Position numbers and translations under genes: made by a program. From Saccharothrix obliqua (lineage in GTDB: Bacteria; Actinomycetota; Actinomycetes; Mycobacteriales; Pseudonocardiaceae), in contig NZ_JAHXGQ010000004.1 in the NCBI RefSeq assembly GCF_019375475.1, forward strand, positions 186,001 through 250,000: a DNA stretch of 64,000 nt. Direction: 5' to 3'. How positions within the stretch are numbered: position 1 is the first letter of the stretch; the number at the start of each line of letters is the position of its first letter. Below, piece after piece: positions 26,369-35,263 of the stretch. Below the pieces are notes generated by a model that was not told the origin of the DNA, made no database searches, and saw only the letters and a program-made list of their open reading frames with translations.

Positions 26369-26666
26369 GCCACGGTCGTACCAGAGCCGCCAGGTTCCGC
26401 CGAACGTCGGGTTGTGGCTCGACCCGCCGTCCTGCTTCCATGGGACTTCCGATAGATCACTTCTGGCGGCGCAAACCAGCGGACACCCGCTGGGGGCCAG
26501 TGAGCGAGCACCCCGGAGGTTCGTGCGCTGCCCTGGAGAACCCTTCTCCGCGAAGCGTTCCGGCTGGTCCCGGCCCTGATCCCGGGATCGGCCGGCGAAC
26601 CTCGCCGAAGAACGACCACGGCGGCACCGCCCCTGCGGAAGCGGGCCGCCGAGAAGGAGTTCGGAA

Positions 26667-27716
26667 ATGATTCGTCGGTTTTCACGACTGCTCGCCGTCG
26701 GTGCGGCGGTGGTCCTGGCCGCGACGCTGCCCAGCGCGGCGACCGCGGCACCGGCCGAGGACACCTGCGCGGTGAAGTCCAAGCCCGCCGGCAAGGTGCT
26801 GCACGGGTACTGGGAGAACTGGGACGGCGCGAAGAACGGCGTGCACCCGCCGCTGGGCTGGATCCCGATCACCGACCAGCGGATCCGGGACAACGGCTAC
26901 AACGTGATCAACGCGGCGTTCCCGGTGATCCGCTCCGACGGCACGGTGCTGTGGGAAGACGGGATGGACTCGACCGTCAAGGTCGCCACCCCGGCCGAGA
27001 TGTGCGCGGCCAAGGCGGCGGGCCTGACCATCCTGATGTCGATCGGCGGCGCGACCGCGGGCATCGACCTCAGCTCGTCGGCGGTGGCCGACCGGTTCGT
27101 CGCCACCGTGGTGCCGATCCTGAAGAAGTACAACTTCGACGGCATCGACATCGACATCGAGACCGGCCTGACCAGCAGCGGCAACATCAACTCGCTGTCC
27201 ACGTCGCAGGCCAACCTGATCCGGATCATCGACGGCGTGCTGGCGCAGATGCCGTCGAACTTCGGCCTCACCATGGCGCCGGAGACCGCGTACGTGACCG
27301 GCGGCAGCGTCGTCTACGGCTCGATCTGGGGCGCGTACCTGCCGATCGTGAAGAAGTACGCCGACAACGGCCGCCTCTGGTGGCTGAACATGCAGTATTA
27401 CAACGGCAACATGTACGGCTGCAACGGCGACTCCTACTCGGCGGGCACCGTGCAGGGCTTCACGGCGCAGACGAACTGCCTGAACAAGGGCCTGGTCATC
27501 CAGGGCACGACGATCCGCGTGCCGTTCGACAAGCAGGTGCCGGGCCTGCCCGCCCAGGCGGGCGCGGGCGGCGGCTACATGGGCACCGGCCTGGTCGGGC
27601 AGGCGTGGAACAGCTTCAGCGGCCAGCTCAAGGGCCTCATGACCTGGTCGATCAACTGGGACGGTTCGCGCGGCTGGACGTTCGGCCGCAACGTGAAGTC
27701 GTTGCAGGGCCGCTGA
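26667..27716 (+). CDS. Secreted GH18 chitinase
   Basis: A 349-residue secreted enzyme. A Sec signal peptide ends after ATAAPA (about residues 1-30). The single GH18 domain has the catalytic motif FDGIDIDIE with the acid Glu near residue 165, SIGG on strand 3, and NMQYYNGN with WSINWDG near the end. It has no carbohydrate-binding module. GAAGGAG lies 7 bases upstream of the ATG. No DasR palindrome is visible in its promoter, unlike the LPMO gene at 55.4 kb. It would hydrolyse chitin outside the cell. Confidence 0.93.
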   Translation: MIRRFSRLLAVGAAVVLAATLPSAATAAPAEDTCAVKSKPAGKVLHGYWENWDGAKNGVHPPLGWIPITDQRIRDNGYNVINAAFPVIRSDGTVLWEDGMDSTVKVATPAEMCAAKAAGLTILMSIGGATAGIDLSSSAVADRFVATVVPILKKYNFDGIDIDIETGLTSSGNINSLSTSQANLIRIIDGVLAQMPSNFGLTMAPETAYVTGGSVVYGSIWGAYLPIVKKYADNGRLWWLNMQYYNGNMYGCNGDSYSAGTVQGFTAQTNCLNKGLVIQGTTIRVPFDKQVPGLPAQAGAGGGYMGTGLVGQAWNSFSGQLKGLMTWSINWDGSRGWTFGRNVKSLQGR

Positions 27717-27722
27717 GCCACC

Positions 27723-27750
27723 GGTCCGGCCGGGACGCGGCGGCCGGACC
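27723..27750 (+). terminator. Hairpin after the chitinase gene
   Basis: A perfect 9-bp inverted repeat (GGTCCGGCC, 10-nt loop, GGCCGGACC) lies 7 bases after the chitinase stop. This is a likely intrinsic terminator of high-GC type. Confidence 0.65.
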
Positions 27751-27770
27751 TCCTTCCGGCGCAGCGGGTT

Positions 27771-27806
27771 GGGCCGCGGGGACGCGTTACCGGGTCCCCG
27801 CGGCCC
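27771..27806 (+). terminator. Second hairpin between chitinase and HNH genes
   Basis: GGGCCGCGGGGA at 27771-27782 pairs with TCCCCGCGGCCC at 27795-27806. It may be a back-up terminator for the chitinase, or a 5' structure in the HNH transcript, whose ATG is 40 bases further on. Confidence 0.5.
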
Positions 27807-27846
27807 GGGTACTCCGGGGGCGCCGCCCCGAGAACCGGAGGACCCG

Positions 27847-28509
27847 ATGGCACGGCGCGTGTTGAGCGTCCTGGTGGTGCTGGCGCTGTCCGGCTGCGGC
27901 GCGGTGCCGTCCGGCGGCGCCGGCTCGGACAAGGTGCCGGACGGCACACCGGACGCCGCCACGGCGCGCGCCCAGCTCGGGCAGCTCGCGGAGGGCCCGG
28001 CGGGTGGGCTCGACGGGTACGTGCGGGACTGCGACGACGGCGCGGCGTGCGTGTTCGGCCGCCCCTGGTCCGATGTGGACGGTGACGGGTGCGACCAGCG
28101 CAGCCAGGTGCTGGCGCGTGACCTGGTGGGCGTCCAGCGCAAGGAGGGCCGGTGCGGTGTCACCGGCGGCACGCTGCACGACCCGTACACCGGTGACACC
28201 GTCCGCGGCGTGTCGAAGGTGCAGATCGACCACGTGGTGCCGTTGGCGGAGATGTGGCGCAGCGGAGCGTCGGGGTGGACCACCGAGCAGCGCACCGCCG
28301 CCGCCAACGACCTCCGCAACCTGATCGCGGTGCGGGGCGAGGTGAACCAGTCCAAAGGGGACCGGACGCCGGCCGAGTGGATGCCGCCGAACCCCGCCTA
28401 CAGCTGCGCCTACGCCCGGATCTACGTCGGCGTGAAAGCGCGGTACCGCTTGACCGTGACGCCACCGGAGCGGGAGGCGCTGGACCGGACGTTGTCGGCC
28501 TGCCGGTGA
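27847..28509 (+). CDS. Secreted HNH endonuclease lipoprotein (DUF1524 type)
   Basis: A 220-residue exported nuclease-like protein. The lipobox LSGCG near residues 15-19 predicts cleavage and lipid attachment at Cys. The HNH motif is IDHVVPLAEMWRSGA, then NDLRNLIAVRGEVNQSKGD and PAEWMPPN, which are the classic His-Asn-Lys positions of the GmrSD/DUF1524-like secreted nucleases of actinobacteria. Four Cys (DCDDGAACVFG, DGCDQR and CGV) may form disulfides. It probably degrades external DNA for nutrition or competition. No immunity gene is adjacent. Confidence 0.88.
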   Translation: MARRVLSVLVVLALSGCGAVPSGGAGSDKVPDGTPDAATARAQLGQLAEGPAGGLDGYVRDCDDGAACVFGRPWSDVDGDGCDQRSQVLARDLVGVQRKEGRCGVTGGTLHDPYTGDTVRGVSKVQIDHVVPLAEMWRSGASGWTTEQRTAAANDLRNLIAVRGEVNQSKGDRTPAEWMPPNPAYSCAYARIYVGVKARYRLTVTPPEREALDRTLSACR

Positions 28510-28696
28510 TTCCCGTTGGCAGCACGCGGTAGTTGCGTTGTGACTCCGTGTTCGCCACTGTGGTTCACATCACCGGTATCAGCCGGAATGCGTGCGCTTA
28601 CGGCCAATTGGCGTACACGAGGGTGCAAGACTCGGCGGAACACCGGTACGTATGCTTGCCGACCAACCCCGCACCGGTCTGGAGGTCGCCGAACCC

Positions 28697-30157
28697 ATGA
28701 CGACGCACCGCAACCTGTTGATCGCGGGCTCCGACGTGCCCGCGGCGTCGGGCCGCACCACCGCCGACGTCAACCCGTTCACCGGCGAGGTGTTCGCGAC
28801 GGTGGCCGCCGCCGGGCCCGAGGACGTGGTCGCGGCCGTCGCCGCGGCCGACTCGGCGTTCGCCGGTTGGGCCGCGGTGAGCCCGTTCGCCCGCCGCAAG
28901 ATCCTGCTGGACGCGGCGGACCTGCTGGAGGAGCGCGCCGACCAGGCGGTCGAGCTGATGGCGGGCGAGGCGGGCGGCACCAGCCGGTGGGCGCGGTTCA
29001 ACGTCTTCCTGGCCGCGAACGTCCTGCGCGAGGCCGCCGCGGCGGTGACCGCGCCGCTCGGTGAAGTGCTGGCCGCGCAGGAAGAGGGCGCGCTCGGCCT
29101 GGCCGTGCGCGAGCCGCTCGGCGTGGTGGCGGCGTTCGCGCCGTGGAACGCGCCGCTGATCCTCGGCACCCGCGCGTTCGCCGCGCCCATCGCGGCGGGC
29201 AACACCGTGGTGCTCAAGCCCAGCGAGGACGCGCCGCTGGCGTCCGGGCTGTTCCTGGCGGACGTGCTGCGTGACGCGGGCCTGCCCGCCGGCGTGCTCA
29301 ACGTGGTGACCAACGACCCCGCGGACGCGGCCGAGGTCGCCGAGGCGCTGATCGCCGACCCGCGGGTCCGCGTGGTCAACTTCACCGGCTCCACCGGGGT
29401 CGGCAGGATCATCGGCACCCACGCCGCCCGCCACCTCAAGCCCGCCGTGCTCGAACTGGGCGGCAAGAACGCGATCATCGTGCTGGACGACGCCGACCTC
29501 GACCACGCGGTGAACGCGGCGACGTTCGGCGTGTTCATGAACTCCGGCCAGATCTGCATGTCCGGCGACCGGGTGCTGGTGCACGAGCGGATCGCCGAGG
29601 AGTTCACCGAGCGCTTCGTGGCGAAGGTCGCCTCGCTCGCGCACGGCGACCCGGCCGACCCGGACACCATCATCGGGCCGCTGGTGAGCGCCCGGTCCGC
29701 GCAGCGGGTCGCCGCGCTGGTCGAGGACGCCCGCGACAAGGGCGCGACCGTGCTGACCGGTGGCGGCGAGCCGGACGGCGCGCTGCACCCGGCGACCGTG
29801 CTGACCGGTGTCACCCCGGACATGGAACTGCACTACGGCGAGGCTTTCGGGCCGGTGTGCGTGGTGGAGACGTTCGCCACCGACGACGAGGCCGTGGCGC
29901 GTGCCAACGACACGGAGCACGGCCTCACGTGCGGCATCCTCACCGAGAACGGCACGCGGGGCCTCCGGCTGGCGCGTCGCGTGCGGACCGGCATCGTGCA
30001 CGTCAACGACCAGTCGGTCGGCGACGAGCCGCAGGCGCCCTTCGGGGGCGTGAAGTCGAGCGGTTACGGCCGGTTCGGCGGCCGTTGGGGCGTGGAGGCG
30101 TTCACCGCGACCCGGTGGATCACCCTCGCCACCGAGCACGCGCACTACCCGTTCTGA
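28697..30157 (+). CDS. NAD-dependent aldehyde dehydrogenase
   Basis: A 486-residue enzyme with the full family pattern: PWNAPLILGTRAFAAPIAAGN with NTVVLKPSEDAP for cofactor binding, FTGSTGVGR, catalytic Glu in LELGGKN, and nucleophilic Cys in NSGQICMSGDRVL. The end APFGGVKSSGYGRFGG is conserved. Similarity is greatest to aromatic aldehyde dehydrogenases of the vanillin or salicylaldehyde type, which is a judgement from general pattern. It stands alone with its own promoter region of about 185 bp. The aldehyde substrate is unknown. Confidence 0.92.
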   Translation: MTTHRNLLIAGSDVPAASGRTTADVNPFTGEVFATVAAAGPEDVVAAVAAADSAFAGWAAVSPFARRKILLDAADLLEERADQAVELMAGEAGGTSRWARFNVFLAANVLREAAAAVTAPLGEVLAAQEEGALGLAVREPLGVVAAFAPWNAPLILGTRAFAAPIAAGNTVVLKPSEDAPLASGLFLADVLRDAGLPAGVLNVVTNDPADAAEVAEALIADPRVRVVNFTGSTGVGRIIGTHAARHLKPAVLELGGKNAIIVLDDADLDHAVNAATFGVFMNSGQICMSGDRVLVHERIAEEFTERFVAKVASLAHGDPADPDTIIGPLVSARSAQRVAALVEDARDKGATVLTGGGEPDGALHPATVLTGVTPDMELHYGEAFGPVCVVETFATDDEAVARANDTEHGLTCGILTENGTRGLRLARRVRTGIVHVNDQSVGDEPQAPFGGVKSSGYGRFGGRWGVEAFTATRWITLATEHAHYPF

Positions 30158-30183
30158 GTCCCGACCGGCCGTGCGCCGGTCCC

Positions 30184-30216
30184 GCCCGCCGCGTGGGCTT
30201 CGGCCGCGCGGCGGGC
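30184..30216. terminator. Hairpin between convergent genes
   Basis: GCCCGCCGCG pairs with CGCGGCGGGC across a 13-nt loop, between the aldehyde dehydrogenase and the MFS gene that converge here. It can act in both directions. Confidence 0.6.
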
Positions 30217-30287
30217 CACGTTCGGACAGCAGGACCGGCGCGACGGCGAGGTCATCCTGTCCGCGCCCGCCGTGTTCGTGGCCTGCC

Positions 30288-31403
30288 CTAGCGGCGGAGG
30301 CGGGGTGTCGCGGCCAGGGTGAGGACGGCGGCCAGGGCGAGGAGGCCGCCGGGCAGGCCGGTCGCGGTGGCGACGCCGCCGACCAGCAGCGGCCCGCCGG
30401 CGTCGCCCAGTTCACGGCCCACCTCGGCGCTGCCCATGGTCTGCCCCAGGCGTTCGCGCGGGGTCGTGGCGGCCAGCGCGGCGAAGCCCAGGGGTGTCAC
30501 CAGGCCCGCGCCCGCGCCGATCGCGACGGCCGCGGCGAACGTCACGGGCAGGGCGGGCGCGAGGGCGGCGGCCAGGTAGCCGGCGGCGGCGAGCAGCAGG
30601 CCCGCGGACATGCCGGTGGTCTCCCGCAGGCGGCCGGCGTCGCGGGCGCGGCCGGCGAACGGCTGCACGATCGCCGCGGCGGCGGCCATGGCGGACACGG
30701 CCAGACCCGCGACCAGCGGCCCGGCCGACGCGGTGTGCACCGGGAGGAAGCCGACACCGACGGCGAGGGCGGCGGTGGACGCGGCGAGCGCGGTCGTCGG
30801 CCGCAGGAAACCGGGCGCGGCCAGGCGGCGGCCGAGGTCGAGGAGGGTCTGCCGGGTGCGTGGCAGCGGCGGGACGGCCGGGACGACCGCGAGCGCCCAC
30901 CCGGCGACGGCGACCGCCAGCACGCCGAGCACGGCGAACAGCAGCGGGTACCCGCCGAGCGCGGTGAGGATGCCGCCGAGCAGCGGGCCGAGGGTGTAGC
31001 CGAGGCCCTTCCACGCGCCGTAGCCGCCGAACGCGCGGCCGTGCGCGGACTCCGGGGTCAGGCGGGCGACGAGGGCGCTCGCGGCCGGGGAGAACGCCGC
31101 GGCCGCCGCGCCCTGCCCGAGCCGGGCGAGACCGACCGCGCCCGCGTCGCCGGCGAGGACGAACGCGGCGGACGCGACGGCGAACGCGAGCAACCCGCCC
31201 AGCAGCACCGGCCGCGGACCGATCCGGTCGGCGAGCGAGCCGAACACGGGTTTGAGGAGGATCTCCGCCCCGTCGTAGACGGCCAGCAGGATGCCGAGCG
31301 CGAGCAGTGACGTGTGGGTGTAGCCGCCCAGGCCGGCGGCGATGCCGTGCGCGCCGAAAGCGGTCACGAATCCCGCCGCGTACAGAGGCAGAACGGTCTT
31401 CAT
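30288..31403 (-). CDS. MFS transporter, multidrug efflux type
   Basis: A 371-residue membrane protein with 11-12 hydrophobic helices. The motif between TM2 and TM3 is present as GSLADRIGPRPVLLGG, which defines drug:proton antiporters, and a related GRARDAGRLRETTG occurs in the second half. It ends shorter than the usual 400 residues. Export of a small molecule is likely. It starts 650 bp from the next gene, with a purine-rich repeat tract between, and has no local regulator. Confidence 0.88.
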   Translation of the reverse strand: MKTVLPLYAAGFVTAFGAHGIAAGLGGYTHTSLLALGILLAVYDGAEILLKPVFGSLADRIGPRPVLLGGLLAFAVASAAFVLAGDAGAVGLARLGQGAAAAAFSPAASALVARLTPESAHGRAFGGYGAWKGLGYTLGPLLGGILTALGGYPLLFAVLGVLAVAVAGWALAVVPAVPPLPRTRQTLLDLGRRLAAPGFLRPTTALAASTAALAVGVGFLPVHTASAGPLVAGLAVSAMAAAAAIVQPFAGRARDAGRLRETTGMSAGLLLAAAGYLAAALAPALPVTFAAAVAIGAGAGLVTPLGFAALAATTPRERLGQTMGSAEVGRELGDAGGPLLVGGVATATGLPGGLLALAAVLTLAATPRLRR

Positions 31404-31594
31404 GGCGTGCTCCCCCGGCTCGTGCTCGCGCGAACGGTACCCGACGGGGGCGGGCGCGAGGTCGGCCGATCGCCCCTGCCGTCAGGCGCCAACCGCCCGC
31501 GGGGCTGGGACCGAGCGGGGCTGGCGGGGGGTGGGAGCCGGGCAGGGGTCGGCTCGGACCTGGACCGCCGCGGGGCACGGGCCGGATCGGGTCG

Positions 31595-31924
31595 AGCGAG
31601 GCGGGGCGACGCGGAACGGCGGGGTGACGCGGGGCGGCGCGGCGCGAGGCGGCGCGAGGCGGCGCGAGGCGGCGCGAGGCGGCGCGAGGCGGGCGGCGCG
31701 GGGCGCGAGGCGAGGCGAGGCGGCGCGGCGCGAGGCGGGGCGCGAGGCGGGGCGAGGCGGGGCGGCGCGGGGCGGCGCGGGGCGAGGCGGGGCGCGGGGC
31801 GGCGCGGGGCGGCGCGGGGCGAGGCGAGGCGGGGCGAGGCGGGGCGGGGCGGAGCGGCGCGGGGCGGAGCGGCGCGGGGCGGAGCGGCGCGGGGCGGAGC
31901 GGCGCGGGGCGGGGCGGGGCGGAG
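31595..31924 (+). repeat. G-rich low-complexity tandem repeat tract
   Basis: About 330 bp with almost no T on the plus strand. The 10-mer GGCGCGAGGC occurs five times in exact tandem at 31641-31690. The 15-mer GGAGCGGCGCGGGGC occurs four times in exact tandem at 31851-31910. The G-runs in threes and fours could form G-quadruplexes or R-loops. All six frames give only Arg/Gly/Ala or Pro/Ala repeats, so it is not coding. It fills the gap (31404-32003) between the MFS gene and the palindromic promoter. Confidence 0.85.
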
Positions 31925-32003
31925 CAAGCTGACCGTCCGCGACCCCCACACCCAAATCAGCCCATCCGAGCGTCCCCCTTCCGCCGCATCCGATGACGCA
32001 CTG

Positions 32004-32039
32004 TTGCCGATCCCGGTTTGAGTCAGTTAGACTCAAACC
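32004..32039 (+). promoter_or_regulatory. Promoter with perfect 10-bp inverted repeat at a leaderless start
   Basis: GGTTTGAGTC (32015-32024) and GACTCAAACC (32030-32039) form a perfect inverted repeat with 5 bp between, ending at the base before the ATG. TTGCCG (32004) and TAGACT (32028) form -35 and -10 elements 18 bp apart, and the predicted start falls on the ATG. The palindrome covers the -10. A likely binder is the NrtR-like protein encoded last in the operon (inference). Confidence 0.75.
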
Positions 32040-33029
32040 ATGTTCACGAGGGAAGAGGCGCTCCGACTGGTCGAAGGCGCTTCGGCAGACGACCTGTTCG
32101 GCCCGGCCGAACCCGACCGCCACCCCGAAGCCCGACAGCGTTACCGGGCACTGGTCACCGCCCTGCACCCCGACCACTCGGGCCCGCACGACACGCGGGC
32201 ACACGCGGCCTCCGCCGACCTGACCCGGCTCTACGACCAGTGGCGGCGCACCCGGCCGGTCGTGCTGCACACCCCGCGCGGCAGTTACACCGTCGGCACG
32301 CGGCACGCCGTCGGCAGCGTCGCGAACGTCTACCGCACCGACCGCCACGTCGTGAAGATCGTGCGCAACCCGGCGCTCAACCCCCTGCTGCACAACGAAT
32401 GGGCGGCTCTGCGCACGCTCCGCCGGTTCACCGACGAGCACGACTGGCTGCGCCCCTACTACCCGGAACTGGTCGACACCGGCGACGTCCGCCGCGGCGA
32501 ACGGGCGTTCACCGTGCTGGAACCGCTGGTCGACGGGTTCGTGACGCTGGCCGACGTGCGCCGGGCCTTCCCCGCCGGCCTCGACGGGCGCGACTGGGCG
32601 TGGATGCACCGCAGGCTGCTGCGCGCCGTGGCGGGCGCGCACCGGGCCGGGCTGGTGCACGGCGCGATCGTCGCGGACAACGTCCTGGTGCACCCCGCGC
32701 AACACGGCGTGGTGCTCGCCGGGTGGTCGTTCGCGGTCGAGGAGGGCCAACCGCTGCCCGCCACCGCCAAGTCCATTACCTACCCACCGGAGGTCGGCGG
32801 CCCGGTGACCGCGGCCACGGATGTCCACATGGCACACGCGCTGATGCTGGACATGTTGGCCCCCAACGAAAAACAGCAACGCGCGTTCGCGCGCGGCTGC
32901 ACGCAGGACGACCCGGCACGCCGCCCGGACGCCGCCGCCCTGCTCGCCGAGTACGACGAACTGCTCGAAGAACTGCACGGCGCGCGGGTGTTCCGCCCGT
33001 TCGCCCTGCCCGAGACGACAGGAGCCTGA
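32040..33029 (+). CDS. J-domain-like and pseudokinase protein
   Basis: A 329-residue protein. Residues about 1-70 resemble a J-domain, with the HPD tripeptide in RYRALVTALHPDHSG. A protein-kinase fold follows. The ATP-binding Lys is in HVVKIV, and AGLVHGAIVADNVLVHP aligns with the HRDLKPeN loop, but the catalytic Asp is replaced by Ala. LAGWS stands where DFG is expected. The fold is therefore probably a pseudokinase. It is the first gene of a four-gene operon whose ATG lies directly at the palindromic promoter. Its likely role is regulatory or scaffolding, perhaps with the vWA protein downstream. Confidence 0.78.
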   Translation: MFTREEALRLVEGASADDLFGPAEPDRHPEARQRYRALVTALHPDHSGPHDTRAHAASADLTRLYDQWRRTRPVVLHTPRGSYTVGTRHAVGSVANVYRTDRHVVKIVRNPALNPLLHNEWAALRTLRRFTDEHDWLRPYYPELVDTGDVRRGERAFTVLEPLVDGFVTLADVRRAFPAGLDGRDWAWMHRRLLRAVAGAHRAGLVHGAIVADNVLVHPAQHGVVLAGWSFAVEEGQPLPATAKSITYPPEVGGPVTAATDVHMAHALMLDMLAPNEKQQRAFARGCTQDDPARRPDAAALLAEYDELLEELHGARVFRPFALPETTGA

Positions 33030-33030
33030 C

Positions 33031-34011
33031 ATGGGACACGGCAAGTGGGACGACAACGCCTACGCGGCGGCCCGCACCTTCCGCGCGGCCAAGGGGATCG
33101 ACGACTTCGGCTACTCCTCGGGCCTGCGCTCGCGGCCCCGCGACCAGTGGAAGGCGCACCCGTCGCTGGACCCGCTGGACGTGGCGGCACGCGAGTGCCG
33201 GGACTCGGCGGAGCACGCCGACTCGACGCCGATCGCGGTGCTGTTCGACGTGACCGGCTCGATGCGCCGGGTGCCGCAGATCATGCAGGGCAAGCTGGGC
33301 AAGCTGCACGGCCTGTTGCAGCGCAAGGGTTACGTGACCGACCCGCAGCTGATGTTCGGCGCGATCGGCGACGCCGACAGCGACCGCGTGCCGCTCCAGG
33401 TGGGGCAGTTCGAGTCGGACAACCGGATGGACGAGCAGCTGCGCACGATCTTCCTGGAGGGCAACGGCGGCGGGCAGAAGAGCGAGTCGTACGAGCTGGC
33501 CGCCTACTTCGTGGCCCGCCACGTGGTGACCGACGCCTGGCAGAAGCGGGGCCGCAAGGGCTACCTGTTCCTGATCGGCGACGAGCTGAACAAGCCGCGC
33601 CTGGAAGCCCGGCACATCCGGCGCGTCATCGGCGACGACGTGCGCCAGGACATCGACCCCGCGTCGGTGTACCGGGAGCTGGCCCGCAAGTGGCACGTGT
33701 ACTTCGTGCTGCCCAACCAGTCCTCGTACTACGACGACCCGCAGATCGCCGAGCACTGGCACGACCTCCTCGGGCAGAACTTCCTCAAGCTGGACGACCC
33801 CGGCGCGGTGTGCGAGCTGATCGCCGCGACGATCGGCGTGGAGGAGCGCGTGGTCGACCTGGACCAGGCGCTGGTCGACCTGGCCGACGTGGGCTCGGCC
33901 GCCGAGCGGGACGCGGTCGGCAAGGCGCTGGTCCGGGTCGGCTCGCGGAAGTTGGCGACGTCGGCCGCTCCCCCGCGGCTCGACGGCCCCGACGACGTGA
34001 CGCTGTCATGA
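33031..34011 (+). CDS. vWA-like metal-binding domain protein (TerY-like context)
   Basis: A 326-residue soluble protein. The vWA fold begins near residue 65 with IAVLFDVTGSMRRVPQIM, a DxTGS form of the MIDAS. The later Asp is in YLFLIGDELNKP, and the insertion FLEGNGGGQKSESYEL supplies the threonine-side loop. Its ATG follows the pseudokinase stop by 1 base, and its stop overlaps the next ATG as ATGA, so co-translation is tight. vWA proteins of this kind occur in kinase-vWA-PP2C triads linked to stress or conflict systems. A PP2C gene lies 3.6 kb downstream. Confidence 0.78.
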   Translation: MGHGKWDDNAYAAARTFRAAKGIDDFGYSSGLRSRPRDQWKAHPSLDPLDVAARECRDSAEHADSTPIAVLFDVTGSMRRVPQIMQGKLGKLHGLLQRKGYVTDPQLMFGAIGDADSDRVPLQVGQFESDNRMDEQLRTIFLEGNGGGQKSESYELAAYFVARHVVTDAWQKRGRKGYLFLIGDELNKPRLEARHIRRVIGDDVRQDIDPASVYRELARKWHVYFVLPNQSSYYDDPQIAEHWHDLLGQNFLKLDDPGAVCELIAATIGVEERVVDLDQALVDLADVGSAAERDAVGKALVRVGSRKLATSAAPPRLDGPDDVTLS

Positions 34012-35243
34012 CCGGGCACGTGGTCGTCGTCGGGCTCGGGTTCGGCGACGAGGGCAAGGGCGCGGTGGTGGACGCGCTGTGCGCCGACGGGTCGGTGTCG
34101 GCGGTCGTGCGGTTCAACGGCGGCGCGCAGGCCGCGCACAACGTCGTCGCCGGCGGCAGGCACCACACGTTCAGCCAGTTCGGGTCGGGCACGCTCGCGG
34201 GTGTGCCCACCGTGCTGTCCCGGCACGTGCTGGTCGAACCGCTCGCCCTGGCCGCCGAGTCGCGGGAACTGGCCGCGCTCGGCGTGCCGGACCCGCTGCG
34301 GCTGCTGTCGGTGGACGCCGACGCGTTGCTGACGACACCGTGGCACGTCGCGGCCAACCGGGCGCGGGAGGACGCCCGCGGTCGCGACCGGCACGGGTCG
34401 TGCGGCAAGGGCATCGGCGAGACGGTCTGGTACTCGCTGCTCGCCGACGCCCGGCCCGGCGACGTCGTGGAGGACCAGGTAGTACCGGGCACGCCGGGCG
34501 AAGCGCCACGCGTGGGCGACTGCGCGTCGCCCCGCGCGTTGCGCCGCAAGCTGGACGCGCTCGCCCGCTGCTACGCGCCCCTGGTCGGCGACCGGTACGG
34601 GGTGGACGACCTGGTGGCGGTCTACCGGGAGTTCGCCGACGCCGTGCGGTTCACGTCGGGCGACGAGGTGGGCCGCCTCGCCGACCGGGGCAGGCTGGTG
34701 TTCGAGGGCGCGCAGGGTTTCCTGCTGGACGAGCGGCACGGGTTCCACCCGCACACCACGTGGTCCTCGGTGACCCCGCGCAACGCGCGGGAACTGCTGG
34801 GCGGGCGGCCCGCGCGGGTGCTGGGCGTGACCCGCACCTACCAGACGCGGCACGGCGCGGGCCCGCTGCCGACCGAGGACCCGGCGGTGCGCGACCGGTT
34901 CCCGGAGCGGCACAACGGGACCGGCGAGTACCAGGGCGCGTGGCGGGCCGGGCACCTGGACGCCGTGCTGCTGCGCTACGCCGCGGCGGTGTGCGGGGTG
35001 GACGCGCTGGCCGTGACCCACCTGGACGCCGACGACCTGTCCGTGGCCACCTCCTACCGGCACACCGGCGGCACGACCACCCGCCTGCGCCGGGGCGTGC
35101 TGCCCGCCGGGTGCGCACCGGTGCTGGAGCCGCTGCCCGACCCGGAAACGTGGCTGGCACGCGAGTTCGGCGTGCCGGTGGAGGTCGCGGGCCGCGGTCC
35201 GGACCGGGCCGACTACGCCGTGCGCGTGCCGGCGACGGCCTGA
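34009..35243 (+). CDS. PurA-like enzyme with altered aspartate loop
   Basis: A 411-residue adenylosuccinate-synthetase homologue. The GTP and catalytic loop GFGDEGKG is intact with catalytic Asp, and His41 of the family is kept in NGGAQAAHNVV. In place of the aspartate-binding loop of PurA (TTGRxRR), residues near 302 read GTGEYQGAWRAGHLD, without the arginine pair. LAVTHLD replaces LTKLD, with loss of the lysine. So the enzyme probably activates a purine-type oxo group with GTP but may use another amine donor or a modified nucleotide. It is not the housekeeping enzyme. PurZ of some phages is a known precedent for a redirected PurA. Co-translated with the vWA gene. Confidence 0.85.
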
Positions 35244-35263
35244 CGTGCGGGACAATCACCGCC

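Noticed and set aside
26369..26666. Possible riboswitch before the chitinase gene
   Set aside because: Several short hairpins can be drawn, but no conserved riboswitch core (c-di-AMP, glycine or cobalamin type) could be matched.
31314..32021. Arg/Gly-rich open frames through the G-rich repeat tract
   Set aside because: They come from tandem repeats lacking T. There is no ribosome site or codon bias, and all frames are equally open.
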